DNA of 64,000 bases from contig JALJCQ010000016.1 in NCBI GenBank assembly GCA_023091665.1, positions 1,178,001-1,242,000 of the forward strand, in the 5' to 3' direction. Position numbers and translations under genes: made by a program. This stretch comes from Pythium myriotylum (taxonomy: Eukaryota > Oomycota > Peronosporomycetes > Pythiales > Pythiaceae). Shown here piece by piece: positions 55,053-64,000 of this stretch. Numbering within the stretch: the first letter of the stretch is position 1; every line of letters starts with the position of its first letter. The notes beneath the pieces were generated by a model. The model saw only the letters and a program-made list of their open reading frames with translations, was not told where the DNA came from and did not search any database.

Positions 55053-58000
55053 ATGGAGGACGACGCCATGGACGCATCCTATGTGGGACACGGCGGATCG
55101 GACACTGCTGAAGACAGAAGAGACTCGCGGTCGCTACATCTCTGCACGATCGTCATGGAGTGAGCGACTATTCAGCGCCTTCGGAAACGCTCTAGAACCT
55201 ACAGACTCACGTGCTCCCACTCCGCAGCAACTTCAAAAACTATGTCGGCCAGCATGCGATTGACATCGCAGGCGACTCGTTTGTCTGGTGCGTGCCCCGA
55301 GATGCAGATGATGCAACGCGCGGGACTGACTGTCAGGATGGTCATTCGCGCGCAGCTTCTTTGGACGCAACGGCGCCGGAAAGTCGTGCGTTGTCGATGC
55401 CATCGCATTCTGTCTTGGTGCGACGCCGCAGCAACTGCGAGTGCAACGTAGGCCTATGAGCGCTTGAGGTGAAGATCTAGGTCCGCTAATCTTGCATGCA
55501 TGAAATTGTAGGGCTCGCGATGCTCGTGAACGACGTTGTCGTATCGACAAACAGTAGCGCAACTGCGAGCGCTGCACTCTGCTTTGAAGTGGCAACTGAC
55601 GGATCGAACGGCGAAAGGTTGTGGGTGAAGCGGGTAGTCGGTGCATCCACTAGTCAAAGCAAGTATTTACTTGGCGAGGGTCTTATGCCTACTTGGAAAG
55701 TGAGCCGAACGATATTTGACACTTTCGACTGGGTCACTGACACCGCTAGCCACAGACCACGTCGAAAGCAGCCATTGAACTGCTTCTGAATAATCATGGT
55801 ATTGATTCACAGCTTCAGGACCGTTTTATTATCCGCCAGGCGTGAGATCACTTCAGTGCATGAAGTCGCCGACCATTCGTGTATATGCGCTGACCAAGCC
55901 TATGATACATGAGACAGAAATGCCTCCGGCCTGGCTCAGATGTCCTCTCTGCAATTGCTATTTTTCTGTAAGATGCCGTGGTTGGCTTACACGTGATTCA
56001 CATGCTCAATTTCACATTTTTCTAGGTGAACGGATCATGTTTGTACACTAAATGGACTGCATGCTGGTGTTTTTTAAACCATTCTCACACAATTGCGACA
56101 GCGGCACTTGCGGCTTGAAAGATCAGGTAATGGTAAACCTTGACTAAGGATGCATGACAGCTCAATAATGAAGTGGATTCGACATCCACATACAGCTGGC
56201 CGATTTGAATCGTCAATGGAATGACAAACATGACGAGGTTGAACAGTTACGAACTCGAATAATAGCGGTGGACAATGATGCACGCCTATGCCAACCTGAT
56301 GTCAGACGTATCTGATAGCAATCAACGGAATGACACTCGTGCTGATGGCGTTGGATGTGTAGGTTGACAAATTTCAGAGATGGATCAGTGAAACGGAGCG
56401 GATTCGCATCAGACGTGATGAGTTATGCCTTTCATTAGTTCAGCTAGATCGCATTATGGTGGAGAAGATGGAACATCGGTTAAGTGGAGTGAGAGAAAGT
56501 ATTCGAGTTGAGCAAATCGAGGCGAACGAGCTGCAAAATAAGAAGAATCAAATAGCGGATAATCACGCTACCACTCGGAGACGTATCAATGATTGGCAAC
56601 AATGTCTCTCGGTGGCCACATCAAAGCTGCGGGATACGACTCGAAGCAAGGCCAAGCTAAGCAGTGCGCTAGATGCAAACAGATCGGAACGGACAACTAC
56701 GCAAGTTCGTGTTCAGCATCTCCAGCGAGACAAAGATGCTCACTTGAATGCTATAGTCAAGCTCCAAGCCCAGACAAGTGCTAATCTAGTTGCTCGCAGC
56801 GATATCGAAAGCCAAATTGAGATGGTAGCGACAGAAATCGCAAACCTAGGAACATCAAGCTCTCAAGAAGATAAGGAAACGAGAGCCCAGCTCGCCAGGG
56901 TGGTCAAACAAATTGAATCAATCAAAACAGTTTTGAATGAGGCTAGCGCAGCTCAGGTACTCAGTCTTGATGGAATGCTCGGCGCGTGCAAATACTGACA
57001 CCTACCAACCCCGCTTAGTCTCAGCAAGAAAAAGCCGTCACTGTCGCCAAGGAATCAGTAAGACAGGTAGAAGAGGCGCTTGCCAAAGAGATGAAGAGGA
57101 GAGTTTCCCAACAGGAAGAGTTACTCAAAGTCGAGTCTCGGGAGAAAATGGCTTTCAATAATCTTCAACAGCTTTCTGGTTCAAAGAAGGAGCTCGAAAT
57201 TAAAATGAACGAGTTAGAGCAGAGCTTACTAACTGTGCGCCAACGACGAGACATGATTACTTCAAGTTCTAAAGGTGATAATGCAATCCAACAGCTTCAG
57301 CGTCGCCATGGAGAGCACAGGATACTCGGGCGGCTGTGTGAGTTGGCGTCGACAGAGAGTAAGTATGCGGACGCCATCAATTCTGCTCTATCTGGCCAGC
57401 TGTCGTATGTGGTTGTTCGGGAACGTGATCTGGCTGTTCGAGTATCTCGTGCGTTTGCTGAAGAAGAAATCGGAAGAGTATCATGCTGCGTGCTTGAAGA
57501 TTATGGAGATTCTTTCAGCTGCTCTGCATCCACTTGTGCGAGGCCTTGTTCCAACCAACGCGGCGATGTTTCGACACCAATGTGCCAAGCATTGGTGTGT
57601 GTAGACGAGAACGTCAGACGAGTCTTTCACAAGTTTAGTCAGAAGTGGCTAATTTGTAAAGACGCGGAACAAGCAGCTAGACTTGTGAAACAGAGTCACA
57701 GTAACTACGTCACACTCAGCGGAGACTTGTTCTTCTCCGATGGGGCGATACGAGCATTTAGCAGAGACACCGCTCAAAAACGTCATGCATACCGAATCAC
57801 AGTAAATGACACGGCCCCGAAGTCGAGCTCAATGCCGGGATCTTCTGAATGTGGTACGTCAATGATTCGGCTATCATCAGATATCGCAGAGTGTAGAACT
57901 CGACACAGTGAGATCGTCAAAAACCTTGACGGTGTAAGTTTCCTTACCCGGAGAGAATTGTGTTTATGCAAATCTCATCCTGAGCTATGCCACTCAGGCT

Positions 58001-58073
58001 GTAGAGCAAAACCGTCTCATGCGTCTGGACAAAGACGACATCTCGGTAAGTGCCAGTGAGGTAGCCGCCCAAA

Positions 58074-58104
<31 letters not shown>

Positions 58105-59866
58105 GCACACTTACCAAACACGTTAGAGACGACTCGAGGAAACAATCAATGCAATTGCTGGGCTAGAAGCAAGACTACAACAAGCCCGTCAAGACCTCGA
58201 ATTTGAGATCAACTCAACTTCTAAATATCGCAGTGCTGACGTCGAGAACTTGAAGTTAGAACTCCTTCAGCTGCGAAAAACTAAAGCAGATCTGGCTAAG
58301 TCTACCGCTTTAAAACGGCAAGCGAGTTTTCTTGCAATGGAGTCGCAGCTGTCAAAAAAGCGTTCAGCCCTTCAGGTGGAAGAAAAATCGATCCGCTTGA
58401 GAATTGCAAAGCTTCAGGAAAAACGAGAAAGAGCGGCCCAACACCAGGTAAGAGGCCAGTTTTTTCCACATGTTGAAGTAAATTGAACTGTTCGGATAAG
58501 GCAGAGCTATCCGAAAGGATTGTCTTCTTGGAAAAACAAGACACCAGTATACTGGATTTGCTGGGGAGGGAAGACGACAATCTACAACGTGCGACTGTGA
58601 AGCTGGAAGAAATCTCAAAATCGTTAGAAGAGGAAAAAGGAACGCTCGGTGCCTTAGAATCTTCCTCGAGGGATCTAAAAGATCGTATCGGAGATATCGA
58701 ATCCCGTATCAAGCTTCTTCGATTTGAGGAAGATCAAACCCAAAAGCAGCTTGAAGTTCTTCAAAACGAGATCATCTCGTTCGCAATACAGAGCGAACCC
58801 ACAGCCCAACCGGCACATGACCAGTCTGAGTTGTCGCTTGAGAACAGGCGTGCATCGATCCTATCAGATCTGGAGAAGCTAGATCAAGATCAACAGTAAG
58901 GTGAAATATTTGTAATTGTGATAGTAATCGCTAAAAGTATTGTTAGGTTGACCGATATTGTCAAGTCAACTATCTCGGTTGAGGCAGTGGAGCGAGCTAT
59001 TTCGTGCGAGTCGGAACTGGTAGACCTTCGAGCTACGGTCGATTCAAAACTAGCCGAGTTGAAAGCTATAAGCTGTCGCCAGAATGAGATTGCGACGACT
59101 AGGTGAGTTCCTCGTGACTTGTGGACTAAACCGTAGCAACTGATCCTTTCACAACAAATATTGAAGGCACAACAGACTTAAGACTGCTCTAAAGTCTGTG
59201 AACGCAAACTTCTCGCGCTTGTATCGTTTGATGAATGAGGTAAGAGGCCATAAACGTGTCGTGCCAGCTTGGCATATTGATCTCAGAGATCTTCAGGACG
59301 GGGATTGTTACCTTGGTTACTCGCTGGAGCGAAGCACGCTTTTTAGCGATGGGATCACGCTGAACTGTAAACCAGACGAAAGTCAGTGGCAAGAGGTGGA
59401 GAGAGCTCGGTTATTCAACAAACGATGATATCTTCAAGTGCTCATCATGCTATAGTTTGTAGGCTTGTCAGGGGGTCAGCAAGTTGTTTGCGCAGTATCG
59501 GTGCCGTGTTTCTTTTGCTGGTTTGTAAGCTTCGAGTGCTGAAGATATTTTGTCTGCTTTAGTTGATGTTGGCTCTTCAAGCATCATTCCCAAGTCCGTT
59601 CTACGTATGCGATGGTGAGTTCCGAGAGCTTGAAAAGATAGAAAATGACGTCGCTTATGGGTCACACTCGCATAGAAATTGATGCTGCGCTGGATACAGT
59701 AAACGTCAGGAAGCTCGCTGAGCTCTTGCGGGACCAGAGCATACAATCAGTTACCCAGTTTCTCGTTGTATCCCATCGTCCTGAAATGTGGGAGGCCGCA
59801 AAACATCTCGTCGGCGTGTACGAGTTAGAACAGTCTGCTCAAGCTGTGTCTTGTCGGTTTGAATGA
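55053..59866 (+). CDS. SMC-family chromosome ATPase (cohesin/condensin type, subfamily unsettled)
   Basis: Ring-forming ATPase of chromosome structure. It must be assembled from many short exons because no frame stays open. Exon 1 (55053-55159) ends CTIVM; the next gives NFKNYVGQHAIDIAGDSFV; the next, after a 70-nt intron near 55290, gives the Walker A, GRNGAGKSCVVDAIAFCLG. Then come ALCFEVATDGSNGERLWVKR and a long coiled coil (56456-57250). The hinge (about 57300-57800) has ILGRLCELASTESKYADAIN and YVTLSGDLFFSDGAIRAF. A second coiled coil runs 58130-59100. The C-terminal head has GITLNCKPDESQW, signature LSGGQQVVCAVS, Walker B FPSPFYVCDEIDAALDT (split by an intron at about 59618) and VSHRPEMWEAAKHLVGVYE. 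Both heads and hinge are present, so it looks complete. The tail resembles SMC1; the signature is atypical. Some early exon joins are unresolved. Confidence 0.85.
58075..58112. repeat. CT/CA compound microsatellite inside an SMC intron
   Basis: (CT)n passes into (CA)n with CGCA interruptions. It lies in the intron after the hinge-side exon (donor GTAAGTG near 58049), so it does not alter the protein. Confidence 0.8.
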
Positions 59867-60076
59867 CCCACGGATTTAAAATGTCGAGGTTACCCGCCAT
59901 TATTTGAATCCCGATGAAACTGTTTCCCGTTGAGTTGTTCGCTTGGATGCACCCGTTATAAACGCAGGCGCGACCGTTCGATTTGTTCATCTTATAGGGA
60001 TAGTTCTAGAAGACGTCATTGATCCCACTACGCTGTGATCCGAGGAGACGGCAATCAGCTGAGGCGTGTTGGGTAG

Positions 60077-61751
60077 ATGATGGACCTCAACCCCGAGAAT
60101 CCCTTCGGGGATCTGATGAACAAAGCTGTGAAGCTGAAGGGACACCAACAAGCGCAGCTCCGAACAAGATTCGATTCGTGGCCGCAGTACTTTCAACACT
60201 CAATGTTCATGCAAGAGTCGGTCGTATCGATTCGTGGGAAGCCGTTCGCCGAGCGTATCGAAGCAGCCGAGTCTATGAAGGGTGTTGGGAACGGGCATTT
60301 CACGCAGGGCGACATGGAAGAGGCGATCGCGGAGTATGAGAAGGCTCTGGCGGTCTTCAAATACGCCGAAAACACGGACCCAGGATGGAAGAAAAAGGGC
60401 ATAGAAGACAAAGACATCCAAGTCACGGACTACAAATGTGACGACCCGATCCACCAAGCTCGATTGGATGCCTTAAAAATGTCGTGCTATCTCAACATTG
60501 CCGGTGGGTGGATACTATGACTGCGCTTTCAAACTCAACTGACTACGCTCAACCTTCCAGTTTGCAAGTTCAAGCTTAAAGAGTATCCCGTTTGCATTCG
60601 CGCGTGTGACGACGTTTTGTTGATCGAGCCACGAAATGTCAAAGCTTTGTATCGACGAGCGCTCGCACTGATCACTCCGCCGTCGTCTGGGGCGCTTGAG
60701 TTCGACCAGGCACTTGAGAACCTGCTGACAGCGTACAACATAGACCCCGAGAACCGAGAGGTGCGAAAGATGTACCGTGAGCTACGTGAGCAAAAGGTGA
60801 GGCAGCGTCAACTAGATAAGGCGACATTCACGGGAATGTTCGATCGCGGAACCGTTTATGAAGAGGATGAGACCCGGCGGGAGGAAGAAGTCAAAGATGT
60901 TGACACTGAGGAAGCACGCGACAAGAAGTTCATGGAAGAGGTGACTACAACATGAGACGTATGTTCCAACTCGTGTTGAGAATTTATGGTGTGCCAGGTC
61001 GCCGAGGCAGAGAGTCTGGCTCGAATGTGTGAAGCCAAAGGTCAGAGTAAAGCTGCTGAGGAAATTCGGGAGAAAGTCGCAACAGCGAAACAAGCCCGAG
61101 ACCGGCAACGTAAGGAGGTGGACTTCTTCAACCCTACACAACAAATGATTGATGACGCGAAAAAAGAGGGGTGCGATTAGCCTTTCTGTGTTCACGTTAT
61201 GATTCGCTGATATGCTTTATACGCATTGCAGAATTGATCTTACCGACCCACAGATCCAAGCAATGCTCAACCAACTACAGGAAGACGAGAGGCGGAAGGA
61301 GAAAGATCCCAACTACAAGCCTCCAGACCGATCAGGTATGATCTGGACTTTGTAGAGCTTGCACGATCACTCAGCCTGAATTGAGATAGATCCGAGATCA
61401 ATGGAGGAGGAATCGGTGGAGGCAGTTCTGAAGTCAATGACGAGCGAGCAAATCACACAGATGTTGAGGCGAGAGGGTATTGACTACCAGAAGATCGCTG
61501 ATCGCGAACAGTTACTGGAGACGGCACGGGAAGTGCTGAGATCGAAGATCGGGGACCCGAAAAAACCAGAGAAGAGCTCATACTTCTGGACTGTGTTCGT
61601 GTTCGCTCTGGCGTGGACCATCATGCGGATGTACACCACGGGTGGATTCTCAAACCTGACGCGGGCAATGTCTCAACTAATTTCCGAAGACGGCAGCGTG
61701 TTGCAGCAGCAGACGGTCCACAACGATGTAGACGACTTCTTCGACGACTAG
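60077..61751 (+). CDS. TPR protein with C-terminal membrane anchor
   Basis: Five exons, 60077-60503, 60561-60940, 60998-61170, 61232-61335 and 61390-61751, join in phase to about 481 aa. Residues about 55-240 hold TPR motifs: MKGVGNGHFTQGDMEEAIAE, YLNIAVCKFKLKEYPVCIRA and DPENREVRKMYRELR, with a long acidic linker between helices as in FKBP-type co-chaperones. No prolyl isomerase domain is present. The third exon is a charged coiled segment (ARMCEAKGQSKAAEEIREK). The last exon has a small helical domain (SMTSEQITQMLRREGIDYQK), then a single hydrophobic segment, WTVFVFALAWTIMRMYT, about 50 residues before the end, suggesting a tail anchor in ER or mitochondria. Likely an Hsp70/Hsp90-binding membrane co-chaperone; the partner is inferred. 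Confidence 0.75.
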
Positions 61752-62012
61752 AACAACAAGCTTCATTAAATGAAGACAGAGTTGCTCATGGAGACTTCGA
61801 ATTTTGAGCTCGGGGTATCTCAAATGTGATTAGAGATGGATTAATTGTACTTGTTTCTCTTACTAGCTTTGCTATCCACATGCAATTGGCGAGTGTTTTT
61901 ATCAAAGTCGGACGCGCACGCAAAGAGATACGAAGGTCGCCCATTCGCTGCTCGTCTTCTCGTCCGCGAGTGTAACCTATCCTAAGTGAGGTAATTCACG
62001 TTCTTCAGGCAT
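61752..62012. other. Convergent 3' ends
   Basis: Short gap between the TPR gene (+) and the AGC kinase gene (-), holding both 3' UTRs. No other feature seen. Confidence 0.6.
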
Positions 62013-64000
62013 CTAAATCGTCAGTGTCGGGTCATGCTCTCCCATGGAGGATGTGGAGGAGATGGCTTCTTGGCGAGGAGGTAGTTGCGTGACGACAGTT
62101 GTCGCCGCGGACTCTTTTTTGTCACCCGTCGGGCGTTCACGCGAGATCGTCACTTCAACTCGTTCGAACTGCTGCACGACAACCTCTTCGAGTTGTTTTC
62201 GCAAGTGGAGAGGTGAGCGTGCGAGCGTGGCAGCGTCCAACCTGCCTGTCTCCACGAACGATGACAGTGGTGTGCCTGAGACGGGATCGCACGGTGCTGG
62301 TGGCACATCCGGCTCACTGTCGCCGGAACTCTCCTCCGTAGGAGGCGGTGGGGGCGGCGGTAACTCACAAGCTGGGTGAAGCTCATGGACAAGATTGTTC
62401 ACCTCAACAAGTGCGTCCGGGTCCTCACAGAAGTACGTGAAGTCTTTGAAAGTCGGATCTTGGACTGGGGGTGTCGCCTTGCGCGCACCACGACTAGAAA
62501 CCAGAGACAAGAATCCCTTGGATCGTGACTTGTCGGTAGGAGACTGTACTTCCCGATGTGCGTCCATCTCAGTGAACTCCGAATCCACATATTCCACATC
62601 AAGCGGTGACGTCTGGAGCACAACATAAAGTCAGCTTGGGAACTCTAACTGGCGGTCATCTCACGTGAGCTTACCAGCGCCGGTTTCCATGGAGGGGTGA
62701 TCTTCTTTTGCAGCAGCAAGTCCCAGTCAATGTCTTTGAAGTATTCGTGCTCAAGAATATCGCTGATGTTAATGCCCAGTCGCTTGGTGGAGTCTTTTTG
62801 CAAGAACTGCAAACCAATAAATACGAGAGGAAATGAGGGTCAGTGTCAATGTCTTCCGCGTGCGTCAACAGCAGGACAAAACGTACCCCGATCAAAACAT
62901 CCTTGAGCTCAGGCGCGAGCACGGGCTTCTCTGGGAACGTGAGCGGCTCGTTCTGGATTTTGTGGTACATTTTCTCAATGTTGCTGTCGTAAAATGGCGA
63001 TTTGCCGACACTCATTTCATACAAGAGGATACCCAGACTCCACCAATCAGCCGCCTTGCCATAAGATCGCTTCGCCTTGGGGAGTAGTAGTTCCGGCGCA
63101 GTGTACTGCGGAGACCCAGCCATAGTCTTGGCGCCGTTGTAGTTGGACACGTGCAATTTCGCGAGACCGAAATCTACCAACGCGATGTGACCATCGCCAT
63201 CGATCATAACGTTCTCGGGCTTAATATCTCGGTACAGGATGTCGTGTTTGTGCAAGTGGTGGATACCTAAAACAAGCTCTGCCGCATAGAAGTGAGCTCG
63301 CTTCTCCGGTATCCTGCAGCTCGCCCCCTTGCTCATGTGGTGGAACAAGTCGCCGCCACCGTAATAGTTCATACCCAGGAACAATTTTGTGCGGCTCTGG
63401 AAGGCAATCCGCAAGCCGGCGATGAACGGGTGGTGGATATTCTGCGCGACGCGCATCTCTGTGAACGAGCTCTCGATGTCGTATTTGGTCATTTTGCTCT
63501 TCTCCAAGATCTTAAGTGCGTAGATCTGACCGTCGCTTTTCTTGACGGCATTGACGACCGTACCGAAACCACCTTTGCCAATCACGTTGTAGACAGTGAA
63601 ATCCTTGAGCGAGATACTAAGCGACCGCGTCGACCGAATTGCCGCGTCGGACATTTCGTTAAACGGGTTCTTGACGCCGAAGTTCTTCCATGTGGCTACG
63701 ACAGACTTGGAGTCAAGCTCGATCTTGAGCTTGAGCACACGACCGTAGGGCCCAAGCTGCACGCGGTGGATAAACTGTTGTGACACTACCTGCCCGTTGA
63801 TCTTGCTTTTCAGCTTCTCTTCGCCCTTGATTGTGAGCGATTTGTCGCTATGTGAGCTGATCTTAGCCTCGTGAATGGTGAACTCGAGAATCTCGACGTT
63901 GTGCATGTACGAGCCCAAAAAGTGGAGCATGCCCTCACGGCCGAAAAAGTCTCCGTTAAACGGCACGTTTTTCGGGTAGTTGGTCGAGAGCACTAGGTCC
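62013..64000 (-). CDS. AGC-family protein kinase with NTF2/SnoaL-like N-terminal region, 5' end beyond the window
   Basis: Ser/Thr kinase truncated by the right window edge: the frame is open to base 64000 (DLVLSTNYPKNVPFNGDFFG) with no ATG. Residues before the kinase (GMLHFLGSYMHNVEILEF, then FIHRVQLGPYGRVLKLKIEL) look like an NTF2/SnoaL-type alpha-beta cone. Kinase domain: VIGKGGFGTVV, ALKILEKSKM with the Lys, YRDIKPENVMI (AGC-type YRD), VDFGLAKL, AGSPQYTAPELLL, DWWSLGILLYEM. Two further exons follow introns at about 62889-62805 and 62675-62610: LQKDSTKRLGINISDILEHE and ITPPWKPALTSPLDVEYVDSEF, the AGC extension. After FTYFCEDPDAL, resembling a hydrophobic motif, comes a Pro-rich, Ser-rich tail ending at 62013. 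Upstream regulators are unknown; AGC kinases are usually activated by PDK1-like input. Confidence 0.9.

Noticed and set aside
59198..59428. A separate small gene starting at 59198
   Set aside because: Its residues (DGDCYLGYSLERSTLFSDGI) belong to the C-terminal head of the SMC gene and join its neighbours in order.
60019..60339. Overlapping + strand frame at the TPR gene start
   Set aside because: Out of frame with the TPR exons, which carry the recognisable repeats and consistent splice joins.
1..64000. CRISPR arrays, prophage, operons or toxin-antitoxin pairs
   Set aside because: No regularly spaced direct repeats, no ribosome-binding sites and pervasive spliceosomal introns; this is nuclear eukaryotic DNA.

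Overview
The window looks like nuclear DNA of an oomycete (Pythium/Phytophthora-type stramenopile). This rests on densely packed intron-bearing genes on both strands, short introns (about 55-80 nt) with GTGAGT/GTGCGT/GTACGT donors, strong G/C-ending codon bias in many genes, and matches to the oomycete initiator (YCATTYYNCAWTTT) just upstream of several start codons. No prokaryotic features, CRISPR arrays or recognisable tRNA/rRNA genes were seen. The genus is not decided.

Layout. 0.3-2.6 kb (-): GPI mannosyltransferase III (PIGB), rebuilt as 12 exons and about 537 aa. 3.2-17.4 kb (+): a giant VPS13-type bridge-like lipid-transfer protein of about 4,620 aa with extra C2, PH, DEP, PDZ and PH modules. 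17.4-19.0 kb: an unrecognised minus-strand reading frame and a hairpin. 19.0-20.1 kb (+): Derlin. 20.4-21.5 kb (+): RNA polymerase II subunit RPB3. 21.7-26.5 kb: a low-density segment flanked by two diverged inverted copies of a roughly 350-380 bp sequence. It contains a coiled-coil reading frame, a small thioredoxin-fold membrane protein and decayed-looking sequence. 27.0-28.3 kb (-): an ATG14/UVRAG-like subunit of the Vps34 PI3-kinase complex.

28.8-37.2 kb is an accessory, duplication-rich block. Two near-identical secreted alkaline phosphatases lie head-to-head about 5.3 kb apart. Between them are repeat-like sequence, mitochondrial fission process protein 1 (MTFP1) and two tandem RHG-motif histidine phosphatases. 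So four predicted phosphatases fall within 8.4 kb.

37.5-43.5 kb (+): a roughly 2,000-aa Sfi1-like Trp/Arg-repeat coiled protein with an EF-hand-like segment. 43.6-44.7 kb (-): a PSTALRE cyclin-dependent kinase. 45.0-45.3 kb (-): a doubtful small gene. 45.7-46.6 kb (+): a CCT-motif protein. 47.1-48.2 kb (+): DCN1-like cullin neddylation factor. 48.4-52.2 kb (+): a DDHD phospholipase with a PH/PX tail. 52.3-54.7 kb (-): a secreted GH3 beta-glucosidase. 55.1-59.9 kb (+): an SMC ATPase rebuilt from many exons. 60.1-61.8 kb (+): a tail-anchored TPR protein. 62.0 kb to the right edge (-): an AGC kinase with an NTF2-like N-terminal region, cut by the window edge.

Functional threads. Lipid and membrane biology is over-represented: VPS13, DDHD-PH-PX lipase, ATG14/UVRAG-like, PIGB, Derlin, MTFP1 and a tail-anchored TPR. 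Secreted hydrolases form a second group: two alkaline phosphatases, at least one histidine phosphatase and the GH3 enzyme. There is no evidence of operons or of one dedicated novel system. The most unusual items are the multi-domain VPS13, the DDHD-PH-PX fusion, the divergent SMC, the NTF2-like/AGC kinase and the inverted phosphatase duplication.
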